A DNA stretch of 64,000 nt from an uncultured Rhizobiaceae group bacterium (GTDB lineage Bacteria > Pseudomonadota > Alphaproteobacteria > Rhizobiales > Rhizobiaceae), in assembly GCA_947501445.1 (NCBI GenBank), contig CANMVS010000025.1:1-64000 (forward strand). The letters run 5' to 3'. Below, in pieces: positions 42,736-51,517 of this stretch (the first letter of the stretch is position 1; each line of letters opens with the position of its first letter). The translations under genes and the position numbers were made by a program. Below the pieces are notes generated by a model. It did not search any database, had not been told where the DNA came from, and was given only the letters and a program-made list of their open reading frames with translations.

Positions 42736-43016
42736 GTCCGTGCTGCCGAGGGTCTCGGTCAGCGTCGTGTCAGGGGATGTTGAAAATCAGGCACAGATAA
42801 CCTCGCGCGCAATAATGGGCTGCCGGTCTCTGTGTGCTTTTCATGGGGCGGCCTCTTTGCCACCCGGCCTTAACGGGACATAAAATCTCCAAGTTTGTTG
42901 TCCTCAGATAACACCGCTCGTTCAGGCGATCAAGAGGTGAGCTGGATTGTCCGGCCACAACGCAAGCATGGTTGACGCACCATACTGCGTGTGCGCCCTG
43001 TCATTGCTGCAGCGCT

Positions 43017-43595
43017 TCAGAATCCGGTATTGATGAGTTGAACCCTGCGATTGACGGCTGCATCAGGATTGGCAGGGTCACGTAACTGTTCCTCGCCAAC
43101 GCCGACGGCTTCGACACTCTTGGGTGGCACCCAGAATGTTGTGATCAATACTTCGCGTACCGCATCTGCTCGGCGTTGCGACAGTTCCAGATTGTACTCG
43201 CGCTTGCCCTTGGCATCCGTATGTCCAACGATAATAAATTTCTGATCCAGCAGATAGGGCGTGTGGAGCGCATCGGCGATTGCGCCAATCGTCTCGTAGG
43301 AATCCGGTTTGATGCGATCAGAATCGAAGTCAAAATTGATTTCAACGTTGAACTGCCGCAGATTCTCGAGCAGATTGACCATCGGCACACCCTTTGGTGC
43401 GTTTTCGCCCGGGTTTCTTTTGATGTTCTGCAATGCAAGCGCTCGAATATCGTTCGGGTTGAGTGTCGCCTGCTGTTCCACACCGCGCAGTGATTCAACA
43501 ATTTGCGTATGGGAAATTTTGGTTTGTGCTTCAGCCGCAGCAAAAGCGAGCGGCATGCTCAATGTAAGCGCCAGTAACTGAATGCTGTTTTTCAT
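43017..43595 (-). CDS. OmpA-family peptidoglycan-associated protein
   Basis: 192 residues from the ATG at 43595 with AAAGG upstream. Signal peptide (LLALTLSMPLAFAAAEA), then a linker, then an OmpA C-terminal domain: VEINFDFDSDRIKPDSYETI, FIIVGHTDAKGKREYNLELSQRRADAVREVL and NPDAAVNRRVQLI. The Asp and Arg that bind diaminopimelate are present (TDAKG; SQRRAD). It should be periplasmic and wall-associated. It follows the Cys-repeat gene by 34 nt. Confidence 0.9.
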   Translation of the reverse strand: MKNSIQLLALTLSMPLAFAAAEAQTKISHTQIVESLRGVEQQATLNPNDIRALALQNIKRNPGENAPKGVPMVNLLENLRQFNVEINFDFDSDRIKPDSYETIGAIADALHTPYLLDQKFIIVGHTDAKGKREYNLELSQRRADAVREVLITTFWVPPKSVEAVGVGEEQLRDPANPDAAVNRRVQLINTGF

Positions 43596-43629
43596 TTTGC
43601 GACCTTTCAAGGACCGTGTGAGTGGAAGG

Positions 43630-44049
43630 TCAGCGATATCCAGCGTCGGTAATGACCTGTCCGCAGGCTTTGCTCAATTTGCGTTTGTTCAAAAGGCACT
43701 GCAATGTGTAGCCCTTGCCCCTTGTCGTGCTTGGGCACAACCGCTTGGCATCCCCGCGACATATTTTGGCAGCGGAATCCTGTGCTGCGTGTCGCTCAGC
43801 CAGCAGAACATAGACCCGAACATAATCGATTGCACAGGTTGCCGATACTTTGGAGGCATTGTCTTGAAGGCAGCTTTGAATGCGATTATTGCCCAGTTTG
43901 ACATTCTTGCAGTATTTCTGAATGTCCTTGCCACAACTCGTAGAAAGGATGCGTATAGCGTCCGCGTACCCCAGAGTTTGTGCGGATGCTGATCCAACTG
44001 TTAAAAGTGCGGTCAGGCCGATGATGATGATGCGAATAAGGTTTTTCAC
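43630..44049 (-). CDS. Secreted cysteine-rich-repeat (GLG1-like) protein
   Basis: 139 residues from the GTG at 44049, chosen because it yields a clean signal peptide (KNLIRIIIIGLTALLTVGSA, then SA before QTLG); an ATG at 44082 would add eleven residues. The mature part has two repeats of the pattern C-x(3)-D-x(3)-C ... C-L (CGKDIQKYCKNVK ... SCLQDN and CRGDAKRLCPSTT ... QCLLNKR), as in the cysteine-rich GLG1 repeat. Likely periplasmic with disulfides. In an apparent two-gene unit with the OmpA-like gene. Confidence 0.75.
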   Translation of the reverse strand: MKNLIRIIIIGLTALLTVGSASAQTLGYADAIRILSTSCGKDIQKYCKNVKLGNNRIQSCLQDNASKVSATCAIDYVRVYVLLAERHAAQDSAAKICRGDAKRLCPSTTRGKGYTLQCLLNKRKLSKACGQVITDAGYR

Positions 44050-44331
44050 GCTTGGTACACTCCATGTGCACATATCTTTCATTCTTTTTCATATTTATTC
44101 AATAGTGATTTGGTGATTGAGCAAAACTTGTCGGGGATATGTTTAAATTTTCAGGTAAAAACCCCATGGCTGAAATAATAATGTGAATTTACCTTGCTCT
44201 CATTGGTGCATTTACACGAATATCGAATTCCGGCTGCTGTATGAGGTTGGAGGTACGCATGGTTTGACTGAAGCGGTGCCACAATGGTGTAATCCCATGC
44301 TCAAGAGAGCCGGGTTCACGCTGATGTCAGT

Positions 44332-44751
44332 CTAGATCTGCAGGCCATTTGCAAGATCGGCAACGGTGTGCTGGCCCAGTTGTTTCACCAGCGTCTCTTC
44401 TGCGCAATTTAACGCCTCATCAAGATGAACAGCGACAACTCTTTCAATATCGCATTCAATCGGATTGTCTTCGCCGGTAGGAGCCGGGCGCAAAAAGCGG
44501 TCGCCCAGAGCCAGGTAGATATCAGCAATGGTGATCGCATCGGCCTGTCGCCCCAGCTTCCAGCCGCCGGCATGTCCCTTCTCCGACAATACGATGCCAT
44601 TGCTTTTGAGTGCGCCCAGCACCCGGCGTACAACGACGGGGTTGGTCCGCGCAAAGCCTGAGAGCGTATCGGATGTCAGTGGCTCGTCGGGACGAACGGC
44701 CATGTGGCCGAGTAAATGCAGCGCGACTGAGAACTTGCTATTTCGCTTCAT
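44332..44751 (-). CDS. Rrf2-family transcriptional regulator (cysteine-cluster-less type)
   Basis: 139 residues. Winged helix at the N-terminus (KFSVALHLLGHMAVRPDEPL, TNPVVVRRVLGALKSNGIV, GHAGGWKLGR). The three-Cys cluster of iron-sulfur Rrf2 proteins is absent: only scattered Cys (IECDI, LNCAEE). It thus belongs to the YwnA/YwgB-like group that senses other signals. The gene is divergent from a thioredoxin-reductase-like gene, with a palindrome over its start codon. Confidence 0.88.
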   Translation of the reverse strand: MKRNSKFSVALHLLGHMAVRPDEPLTSDTLSGFARTNPVVVRRVLGALKSNGIVLSEKGHAGGWKLGRQADAITIADIYLALGDRFLRPAPTGEDNPIECDIERVVAVHLDEALNCAEETLVKQLGQHTVADLANGLQI

Positions 44752-44762
44752 GTAACTTACAT
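44750..44762. promoter_or_regulatory. Palindrome over the Rrf2 start codon, probable operator
   Basis: ATGTAA-C-TTACAT is a perfect 13-bp palindrome. It overlaps the ATG of the Rrf2 gene and faces the thioredoxin-reductase-like gene. It fits autoregulation and control of the divergent gene. Confidence 0.45.
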
Positions 44763-44796
44763 AGTTGCGTGAAATGGTTCAAACAAGGAAATTCCC

Positions 44797-45708
44797 ATGC
44801 CACATGTTGATGTTGCTATCATTGGTGCCAGTTTTGCAGGAATTGCTGCTGCGCTGCAACTGGCTCGCGCCAGTCGGCGTGTGAAACTTTATGACACCGA
44901 CGCAACCCGTAACCGTTTTGCCGGTTCAGCCCATGGTTTTATTGGCCACGACGGGCGCCCACCACAACAGTTAAAGGCGCTGGGTCTGAAAGATCTTGGC
45001 GTCTATCCAACTGTAGAACTGGTGCCACAGGCAGTCAGCAGGATATCAAAAAACGGAACGGTTTTTGAAGTGGAGGCCAAAGGTTCAGGATGCACAGCAG
45101 ACCGGGTCATTCTGGCCTATGGCGTGCGCGACATTCTGCCGGACATTCCAGGAATGTCGGAGGCCTGGGGAGAGGGGGTTGTCCATTGCCCCTATTGTCA
45201 TGGTTATGAGTTGCGGGGCAAAAGACTTGGCGTACTCCATACCAGTGACATGTCCATCCACCAATTGCAGGTGCTTTCCGACTGGAGTGATGATCTGGTC
45301 TATTTCACCAATGGCAACACCATTGATGACTGTGCATTGAACGATATCAGGGCGCGGGGTTACACGGTGGTGGGTGACGTGGTTACAAGCCTTGCACTTG
45401 AGGGGAAACAGGTCAGGGCCGTTGTTCATCGGGGCGGCGTGACAGATGTTGCTGCTTTGTACATCATAACAGCGACTGTGCCATCGTCTTCGCTTGCTGC
45501 AGATTTGGGTTGTGAATTTGATCAGGGGCCATTTGGCCCGTTTGTAGCAGTGAATGGATCTCAGCAAACTTCGATAGATGGTCTCTATGCTGCCGGTGAT
45601 CTCACCCGGCCGAAGCACAATGCGACATTTGCTGCGGCTGACGGTGTGAATGCAGGTATCAGCACGCACCAGTCGCTGCTCGCAGAAAAATGGGCTGCCG
45701 GACGGTGA
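44797..45708 (+). CDS. Thioredoxin-reductase-like FAD/NAD(P) oxidoreductase
   Basis: 303 residues; AAGGAA upstream. FAD motif VAIIGASFAGIAAALQLA at the N-terminus, redox centre HCPYCHGYELRGK (Cys-x-x-Cys at about 130-133), and the C-terminal FAD-contacting IDGLYAAGDLTRPKHN. The usual second GxGxxA NADPH motif is weak (GVLHTSDMSIHQLQVL), which suggests altered or absent NADPH use, as in ferredoxin- or holomycin/gliotoxin-type relatives. No thioredoxin gene is adjacent. It is probably controlled by the divergent Rrf2 regulator. Confidence 0.85.
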   Translation: MPHVDVAIIGASFAGIAAALQLARASRRVKLYDTDATRNRFAGSAHGFIGHDGRPPQQLKALGLKDLGVYPTVELVPQAVSRISKNGTVFEVEAKGSGCTADRVILAYGVRDILPDIPGMSEAWGEGVVHCPYCHGYELRGKRLGVLHTSDMSIHQLQVLSDWSDDLVYFTNGNTIDDCALNDIRARGYTVVGDVVTSLALEGKQVRAVVHRGGVTDVAALYIITATVPSSSLAADLGCEFDQGPFGPFVAVNGSQQTSIDGLYAAGDLTRPKHNATFAAADGVNAGISTHQSLLAEKWAAGR

Positions 45709-45715
45709 GGCATTC

Positions 45716-45741
45716 GCCCTTTCGTCAATCAGCGAAAGGGC
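45716..45741. terminator. Terminator-like hairpin between convergent genes
   Basis: GCCCTTTCG (45716-45724) and CGAAAGGGC (45733-45741) pair perfectly with an 8-nt loop, between the thioredoxin-reductase-like gene and the convergent MFS gene. It may serve both strands. Confidence 0.55.
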
Positions 45742-45776
45742 AGGCCTGTGCAGCAGATTTTCAGTTCAGCAGCCTG

Positions 45777-46988
45777 CTAGACACTCTCGGGCGTGGGCAG
45801 TTTGTTTCGCCCACGCAGCGTAACCAGCAGCCACAAGAGGCAGCCCACCAGAACCGGCAGTGTTGCATAGGGCACGGCCGCCCAGTCCAAACCCGCAATC
45901 ATGGCACCAGAGCCAAATGAGGTAATCGTTGCCACCAGCGCGACAAGGGTTTCATTGAGGCCCTGCACAGGACCGCGTTCGCGTGCAGATACTGATGCGC
46001 CCAGCAGACTGGTTGATCCGATGTAACCAAAATTCCAGCCAAGGCCCGACAAGGCCAGCGCCGCATAAAAGTGCACAAGACTGGTGCCGGTGATCGCGGT
46101 TACAGACGCTGCCAGCAGCAGCACCATACCGCAGGCAATGATCCGGGTGGCACCAAAGCGATTGATCAACCGGCCCATGAAAAAACTGGGCGCAAACATC
46201 GCCACAACATGCCATTTGATGACATCGCCCGCTTCGAAATCGCCAAATCCGCAAATGATCATTGCAAGGGGCGTCGGGGTCATCAAAAAGATCATCGCGC
46301 CCTGCGTTGCTGCCATACACACGATCGCAGTTGCCACCGGTGCGCGCCGCAATGTTCCCAGAACGGCACGCCGGTCCACGGGGCTTTCGTCGTTCTCGGC
46401 AATTGACTTGTCAATTTTCAGGAAGAGCAACGGTATGGCGCCAATCAGCGCTGTGACCACGATGGCAACATAGGCACCGGCAAAGGGAACCGCAGCAAAA
46501 CCATCTTTGGCCAGTTTGAAAATTTCGGGGCCGAGAAAGGCAGCAAGCAGGCCTGAACCAAGGGTGAGCGATATGGCTGTCGCCTGCCACGAACCGGCAA
46601 CGATTTCACCCGCGGCAAACCGGAAATAGGCAAAACAAACGAGCGCTGATCCAAAAAGTGCATGGGCAACCAACAACAGCATGAAGCTTGCATTGAACAT
46701 GGCGACAGCGCCTGACAACCCGGCTATCATTGCCAGTGCTGCCCCCAGCAGAAATCCGGCACGGCGTCCGTGACGCGCCATAATCATCGACATGGGCGCG
46801 GCCGATACAAGGCCGGCAAGAACCTGGATGGAAGGGGCGAGTGTCGCCATGGCGGGTGTCGGCGCAAGCTGCAGGCCGACAAGTCCCCCCAGAATAATCA
46901 GCATTGGCATCATGGCGCTCAAAATCACGTTGGCGCTCAACAGTAAAACCAGATTTCGGCTCTGGGTGGCTGTGAGGTCGTTGGGCAT
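45777..46988 (-). CDS. MFS transporter
   Basis: 403 residues with about twelve hydrophobic segments. The loop-2 motif is IMARHGRRAGFLLGA. The C-terminal half includes MGRLINRFGATRIIACG. It is of the general efflux type; substrate unknown. It is divergent from the GlxA-type regulator (98 nt between starts), which is probably its controller. Confidence 0.88.
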   Translation of the reverse strand: MPNDLTATQSRNLVLLLSANVILSAMMPMLIILGGLVGLQLAPTPAMATLAPSIQVLAGLVSAAPMSMIMARHGRRAGFLLGAALAMIAGLSGAVAMFNASFMLLLVAHALFGSALVCFAYFRFAAGEIVAGSWQATAISLTLGSGLLAAFLGPEIFKLAKDGFAAVPFAGAYVAIVVTALIGAIPLLFLKIDKSIAENDESPVDRRAVLGTLRRAPVATAIVCMAATQGAMIFLMTPTPLAMIICGFGDFEAGDVIKWHVVAMFAPSFFMGRLINRFGATRIIACGMVLLLAASVTAITGTSLVHFYAALALSGLGWNFGYIGSTSLLGASVSARERGPVQGLNETLVALVATITSFGSGAMIAGLDWAAVPYATLPVLVGCLLWLLVTLRGRNKLPTPESV

Positions 46989-47086
46989 GAAACATACTTT
47001 CCGTCAGCGATACCTGGGGATCAGGAATTGACTTTTGAACCTTAAGCGCATTGGATGTTGGCGAAAATGTCAATTGAGTATCAAAA

Positions 47087-48064
47087 ATGGACAATATGGA
47101 AATGCCGCGCGTAATCGATGTGCTGCTGTTTGACGGCGTGAACATTCTGGATGTTGCCGGACCAGTGCAGGCTTTCGATGTTGCAACAGGCAGGCAGGGC
47201 AAAAAGGCCTATTCTCACCGCTTTGTTTCCATGGATGGTCAATCTGTCAAAGCAAGCTGCGGCCTGACCATGGGCTGCGATGCGCGCCTGAGCGCGGGTG
47301 CCCGTGAAACCGATCTGATTGTGCCGGGTGGCGATGTGGCACCATCAATGAGGAACCCGGCTCTTTTGGATATCATTCGACAGCGTTTTGATGCCGGCAA
47401 CAACAGCCGACTGATTTCCATTTGTTCCGGTGCACTTATTCTTGCAGCGAGCGGTGTGCTTGATGGCTGTGAGGCGACCAGCCACTGGTCAAGAGCACAA
47501 CAGGTTGCGGTCGAGTTTCCGACGGTTCGCTGGAATTTCGATCGCATCTTTACGCTGTCGGATCGTATTTACACCTCTGCCGGTGTTTCATCCGGCATTG
47601 ATTTGGCCCTGGCAATGATCGGTAATGATCTCGGGTCCCTGGCTGCACGCGCTGTCGCGCAGGAGTTGGTCGTCTACCTCAGGCGCACCGGTGGTCAGAG
47701 CCAGTTCTCCGAATTGTTGCAGGCCCAGTTCACCACAGATGAGACCTTGACACAGTTGATTGACCGGATTGTCAACGAACCGGGTCATCCATGGCAATTG
47801 GAGGACCTGGCCGCTGCCGCGCATATGACGCCCAGAACATTGAGCCGCAAATTCCACAAGGCATTTGGAACGCCGCCTGTTCATTATGTGGAAAAAATCC
47901 GAGTGGCCCGGGCACGCAGCCTGTTGGATGAGAATGTGCCGCTGAAAACCGTTGCCGGCCTGTGTGGTTTTGGGGATGTTCAGCGCATGCGCCGCGGTTT
48001 CAAGCGCCAGCTTGGGGTCGGCCTGGCGGATTATGTTGCTCACTTCTCCCCATCAATCCACTAG
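47087..48064 (+). CDS. GlxA-family regulator (DJ-1/PfpI domain plus AraC DNA-binding domain)
   Basis: 325 residues. The N-terminal glutamine-amidotransferase-like domain includes DVLLFDGVNILDVAGPVQAF and the nucleophile-elbow region LISICSGALILAASGVL (Cys present). The C-terminal AraC domain includes WQLEDLAAAAHMTPRTLSRKFHKAF and a second helix-turn-helix. Such regulators respond to small metabolites such as glycine betaine or carnitine derivatives. Its stop overlaps the convergent Lrp-type stop within CTAG. It likely regulates the divergent MFS gene. Confidence 0.9.
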   Translation: MDNMEMPRVIDVLLFDGVNILDVAGPVQAFDVATGRQGKKAYSHRFVSMDGQSVKASCGLTMGCDARLSAGARETDLIVPGGDVAPSMRNPALLDIIRQRFDAGNNSRLISICSGALILAASGVLDGCEATSHWSRAQQVAVEFPTVRWNFDRIFTLSDRIYTSAGVSSGIDLALAMIGNDLGSLAARAVAQELVVYLRRTGGQSQFSELLQAQFTTDETLTQLIDRIVNEPGHPWQLEDLAAAAHMTPRTLSRKFHKAFGTPPVHYVEKIRVARARSLLDENVPLKTVAGLCGFGDVQRMRRGFKRQLGVGLADYVAHFSPSIH

Positions 48065-48501
48065 CCGCCCATCTGTGCAAGTACCACGGTTGATTGCACG
48101 TCTCCGACATCTGGCATCTGACTGATCTCGTCGAGCAGTTGCGTCAGGCGCTCGGACGTTGCGGTTTCAACGATCACCACGGCATCTGTGGGGCCCGCCG
48201 TTGAGTAACATTGGATCGTCTCGACCATTGCCTGCAGACGTTTCAAAACCGGCGCACAGGAACGGCTGTCAATCCTGATCGACAGGATCGCCCGGGTAAC
48301 GTTTTCCTGCGCAGTTGTATTGATGATGGCCTGATAGCCGGTGATGATGTTTTGTTGTTCGAGCTTGTAAATGCGATCCTGAACGGCGGTGCGAGACAAT
48401 CCAAGCTCTTTACCAAGCGCTGTTGCAGATTGTCTGCCGTTGGCACGCAGCAGTGCCAGTAGTTTTCGATTGGTTGGATCAAGATGGCCGTCGAAACGCA
48501 T
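48061..48501 (-). CDS. Lrp/AsnC-family transcriptional regulator
   Basis: 146 residues. The DNA-binding part is LDPTNRKLLALLRANGRQSA and LGLSRTAVQDRIYKLEQQNII. The C-terminal RAM effector domain is RAILSIRID through STAGPTDAVVIVETATSERL. A normal small Lrp-like protein. It is divergent from the small cupin gene. Confidence 0.92.
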   Translation of the reverse strand: MRFDGHLDPTNRKLLALLRANGRQSATALGKELGLSRTAVQDRIYKLEQQNIITGYQAIINTTAQENVTRAILSIRIDSRSCAPVLKRLQAMVETIQCYSTAGPTDAVVIVETATSERLTQLLDEISQMPDVGDVQSTVVLAQMGG

Positions 48502-48617
48502 GATCTAATTCCGATGATTGGGCGATTTGCCGGTCAATACGTCAATCCGCAACTTGTTTCAGACCTGCCGATCATATGTTCTACACTTATCATTTCATCG
48601 GTGTGAAGGACAATTGC

Positions 48618-48929
48618 ATGCAACGAATTCAACCGACGCAATTTACCGGCAAAACCCCATGGGAAGCCCTGGACATTGAGCGGATCAACGGCGTTACCAT
48701 TCGTCTGCACTGGGCAGATGAACCCTATATCTGGCACGTGAATGATGGACCGGAAGTTTTTGTTGTGCTGGACGGCCTGGTTGATATGCACACACGCGAT
48801 AAAGATGGAGAGAAAATCTGGCCCCTGGCAACCGGCGATATTTTTCACGCGGTGGATGGGGATGAGCATGTGGCTCATCCTAAAGGTCAGGCGCGCGTAT
48901 TGGTCATTGAAATGGCAGGGAGTGTCTGA
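48618..48929 (+). CDS. Small cupin-domain protein
   Basis: 103 residues from the ATG at 48618 (AAGGA 7 nt upstream). One cupin barrel: PYIWHVNDGPEVFVVLDGLVD with a His and Glu of motif 1, then ATGDIFHAVDGDEHVAHP with the His of motif 2. Probably metal-binding; reaction unknown. Divergent from the Lrp-type regulator, which could control it. Confidence 0.82.
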   Translation: MQRIQPTQFTGKTPWEALDIERINGVTIRLHWADEPYIWHVNDGPEVFVVLDGLVDMHTRDKDGEKIWPLATGDIFHAVDGDEHVAHPKGQARVLVIEMAGSV

Positions 48930-49039
48930 GTGCTGCATTGTCAGTTTGATGTGATACAGATTGTCGGGCGTTCGCGAAAAGACGTTCTAAATGGCCTGGG
49001 TCCATTGAACCTTTAGGCCAGATTGTCTAGCTCATCGGT

Positions 49040-49744
49040 ATGACCAAAGATGCACCCTATGACGCATTTGCCCTGTCCTATGCGCAGGACAATGAGAAAA
49101 ATGCTTTCAATGCCTGGTATGAGCGACCGGAAGTGCTTCGCCTGCTGGGCGATGTTGCCGGCAGCCAGGTGCTTGATGCCGGGTGCGGCGCTGGCGCCCA
49201 CAGTGCGGCACTTGTCGAGCGCGGTGCAACCGTCACCGGTGTTGACCAGAGCCTTGGCATGCTTGAACTTGCGCGTAAAAGGCTTCCCGATTCGGTGCGC
49301 CTTGAACAGGCTGATTTGCGTGAGCCATTGATGTATGCCGATGGCCAATTCGCCAAAATCCTTGCTTCGCTGGTCATGCACTATCTTGAAGACTGGAAAA
49401 TTGCTCTGGATGAATTCCATCGCGTTCTTGCCCCTGGTGGTGCATTGGTCATATCCACCCACCACCCCTTCATGGATTTCATCGTGTCAAAGGGGGAAAA
49501 CTACTTTGCGACCTATGAGTTCGAAGATTACTGGGTAAAAAACGGTCAGGACATCTATCTCAAATTTTGGCACCGGCCGCTTCAAGCCATGTTGGACGCT
49601 TTGCACGACAGCGGTTTTGTGCTGGATTCACTCACGGAACCTTTGCCCGATGAGACGGCGAGGACGCTGTTTGCCGATGATTTCAAGCTTCTTTCCACCC
49701 AGCCGCGGTTCATATTCTTTCGGGCCCTGAAGCCACTTATTTGA
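49040..49744 (+). CDS. Class I SAM-dependent methyltransferase
   Basis: 234 residues. SAM motif I is VLDAGCGAGAHSAALVERGA, motif II is around GVDQSLGMLELARKRL, and motif post-II includes ILASLVMHYLEDW and RVLAPGGALVISTHHPF. It resembles UbiE/BioC-type small-molecule methyltransferases. No clear ribosome-binding site precedes the ATG at 49040, so the start may shift slightly. Substrate unknown. Confidence 0.88.
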   Translation: MTKDAPYDAFALSYAQDNEKNAFNAWYERPEVLRLLGDVAGSQVLDAGCGAGAHSAALVERGATVTGVDQSLGMLELARKRLPDSVRLEQADLREPLMYADGQFAKILASLVMHYLEDWKIALDEFHRVLAPGGALVISTHHPFMDFIVSKGENYFATYEFEDYWVKNGQDIYLKFWHRPLQAMLDALHDSGFVLDSLTEPLPDETARTLFADDFKLLSTQPRFIFFRALKPLI

Positions 49745-49801
49745 TGGTGGAATCAAAATGGGCCCAAATGGCCCATTTCCAATTACCGTATCATTCAGGT
49801 T

Positions 49802-50512
49802 TTACGCTTCGGCATATTCATCTTTCAGCCTTAGCCATGCCATCGGCATGTCATCGCCCGCCTCATCACGGCCCTTTGGCACTAGATCCAGATAATGATA
49901 ACCGGCATTCAGCATATCCAGACCGCGGCTGTAGGTCGAATAGGTGTGATAGATCTTACCGTCTTCGCCCTTGCAGAAAACACTGATGCCGGGTGCTTCG
50001 TCTGCCGGGAAAGTGCTGGGGCGATAGTTATAGTACAATGCGTCTTTTTCGCGCGCTTCGGCAGTGAATGAAACGTCAAAATCGTAGTTGAAGTCGCTGT
50101 CCAGCGAAGACGCCCACTCAAAATGCCATCCCATGCGCTGTTTGAATGCATCAAGTGTCGCCAAAGGGGCACGTGAAACCGCAACAAGTGTCACGTCGCG
50201 TGCGGCCAGATGCACAACATTACCATCAAAATTATCAGCCCAGAAAGAGCAGCTCTTACAGCCAGCCTGCCATTCAGGGCCATACATGAAATGATAGACA
50301 ACCAACTGACTGTTGTCGCCAAACAGATCGCCAAGTGATTTGGGGCCTGCATCTGTTTCGAAAGTATAATTCTTTGTGACTTCAACCCACGGCAGGGCGC
50401 GGCGTTCACTGCTGAGCGCATCACGCTCCCGGGTAAATTCCTTTTCCCGTTCGAGCAAAGCCACACGCTGCTTCAACCATTCCTCACGCGATACAACTGC
50501 ATGCTGTTCCAT
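49802..50512 (-). CDS. DUF899 thioredoxin-fold protein
   Basis: 236 residues with GGAG upstream. Sequence blocks are typical of DUF899: VSREEWLKQRVALLEREKEFTR, LPWVEV-x-KNYTFET, LVVYHFMYGPEWQAGCKSCSFWADNFDG with the two Cys, GISVFCKGEDGKIYHTYSTYSRG. A thioredoxin-like fold is assumed for the family; function is unknown. It follows SRPBCC and ArsR genes on the same strand, a frequently seen unit. Confidence 0.88.
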   Translation of the reverse strand: MEQHAVVSREEWLKQRVALLEREKEFTRERDALSSERRALPWVEVTKNYTFETDAGPKSLGDLFGDNSQLVVYHFMYGPEWQAGCKSCSFWADNFDGNVVHLAARDVTLVAVSRAPLATLDAFKQRMGWHFEWASSLDSDFNYDFDVSFTAEAREKDALYYNYRPSTFPADEAPGISVFCKGEDGKIYHTYSTYSRGLDMLNAGYHYLDLVPKGRDEAGDDMPMAWLRLKDEYAEA

Positions 50513-50526
50513 AGCGATTTCTCCTG

Positions 50527-50970
50527 TCAGAATAATTTTTCAAGGCAATTGAAACTGGAATTCCAGCCCATGCCGTGGTTGTCCCGGTTTGCCACTTCAG
50601 CAAATGAGCGCTGGTCGAGCGTCATGTGGGTTCCACCATCAACAGCGGTGAAGGTGACGGTTATTTCAGTTTCCTCGCCGCGTGAGCCGTCTTCCTGTAT
50701 CCAGGCCCAACTGAACACGAGGCGATTTGGGCGCTCGATTGTCTTGTAAACGCCACTGCAGATAACCTCGCCACCATCGGCGTTGCGCATGGTCGTCTGC
50801 CAGCTGCCGCCCTCACGAACATCCAGCGTATGATCGGGGATACTCATGCCCTCAGGCCCCCACCACTGGGTCAGCAATTCCGGCTTGATCCAGGCGTCAA
50901 ACAGCTTGTGCGGGGTCGTCGCAAAAGTTCGTTCAACCACCAGAACCTGATCATCAATCACGGTTGTCAT
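50527..50970 (-). CDS. SRPBCC (AHSA1-type) protein
   Basis: 147 residues; AGGAGG upstream. AHSA1/CalC fold motifs: VVERTFATTPHKLFDAWIKPELLTQWWGP, GGSWQTTM, PNRLVFSWAWIQEDG and TLDQRSFAEVANRDNHGMGW with C-terminal helix. These bind small hydrophobic ligands or serve stress functions. The start lies within the ArsR gene end (17-nt overlap). Confidence 0.88.
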   Translation of the reverse strand: MTTVIDDQVLVVERTFATTPHKLFDAWIKPELLTQWWGPEGMSIPDHTLDVREGGSWQTTMRNADGGEVICSGVYKTIERPNRLVFSWAWIQEDGSRGEETEITVTFTAVDGGTHMTLDQRSFAEVANRDNHGMGWNSSFNCLEKLF

Positions 50971-51289
50971 TTTCTTTTTCCTCCTGCTGAATTACCTTTT
51001 CCAGGCGATCGAAAGATGTTTGCCAGAAGCGGCGGTAGCGGGCGATCCAGTCATCAAGACTGCGCAAACTTTGCGGGCGCACACGAAAGGAACGAAATTG
51101 CCGGTCGATACGACGTTCAATCAACCCGGCCTCTTCAAGGACCTTCAGGTGACGTGAAACCGCAGGTTTGGAAATGTTGAACGGCTCTGCCAGTGAACCG
51201 GCAGTCTGGTCACCGCGCTCGAGAAGTTGTTCGACAATGGCAAACCGTGTCGGGTCCGACAAAGCCGAGAATATGGTTTGTACACTCAT
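50954..51289 (-). CDS. ArsR-family transcriptional regulator
   Basis: 111 residues. Winged helix: LSDPTRFAIVEQLLERGDQTAGSLAEPFNISKPAVSRHLKVLEEAGLI. There is no Cys metal site, consistent with the non-metal ArsR regulators that accompany SRPBCC genes. It begins the three-gene minus-strand unit. AT-rich direct repeats (GTTAAAT) at 51304-51329 lie just upstream and may be its operator. Confidence 0.92.
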   Translation of the reverse strand: MSVQTIFSALSDPTRFAIVEQLLERGDQTAGSLAEPFNISKPAVSRHLKVLEEAGLIERRIDRQFRSFRVRPQSLRSLDDWIARYRRFWQTSFDRLEKVIQQEEKENDNRD

Positions 51290-51303
51290 TATTTACCTCA
51301 TTC

Positions 51304-51329
51304 GTTAAATAACAAATATGTTAAATTAA
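51304..51329. promoter_or_regulatory. AT-rich repeats upstream of ArsR gene
   Basis: GTTAAATAA at 51304 and GTTAAATTAA at 51320 are direct repeats 16 bp apart, about 15 nt upstream of the ArsR start. Possible ArsR operator or promoter element. Confidence 0.35.
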
Positions 51330-51517
51330 GGGTGATGTCAAGCGCAAGAACACTGTTGCATGCTTCAATTTTATTCATGCGTGAATTGAGATGGAGACCT
51401 TGCACAGTTGGTTAAGCGGTGCGATAGGACGCCAGTTATGTTTCCAATTGAAGGACCGGAACGCTGTCCGCATCCACCAATTCAGAAATTTCAGTTTACA
51501 GACTGGCTGCAGGTGGC

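Noticed and set aside
41692-42783. A 363-codon plus-strand open frame antisense to rsgA and a GNAT gene
   Set aside because: Both minus-strand genes have diagnostic motifs; this frame has none.
46990-47040. A third copy of the 34-bp repeat near the MFS gene start
   Set aside because: Only scattered matches (TTCCGTCAG, ACCTG, GAATTG) with wrong spacing; likely chance.
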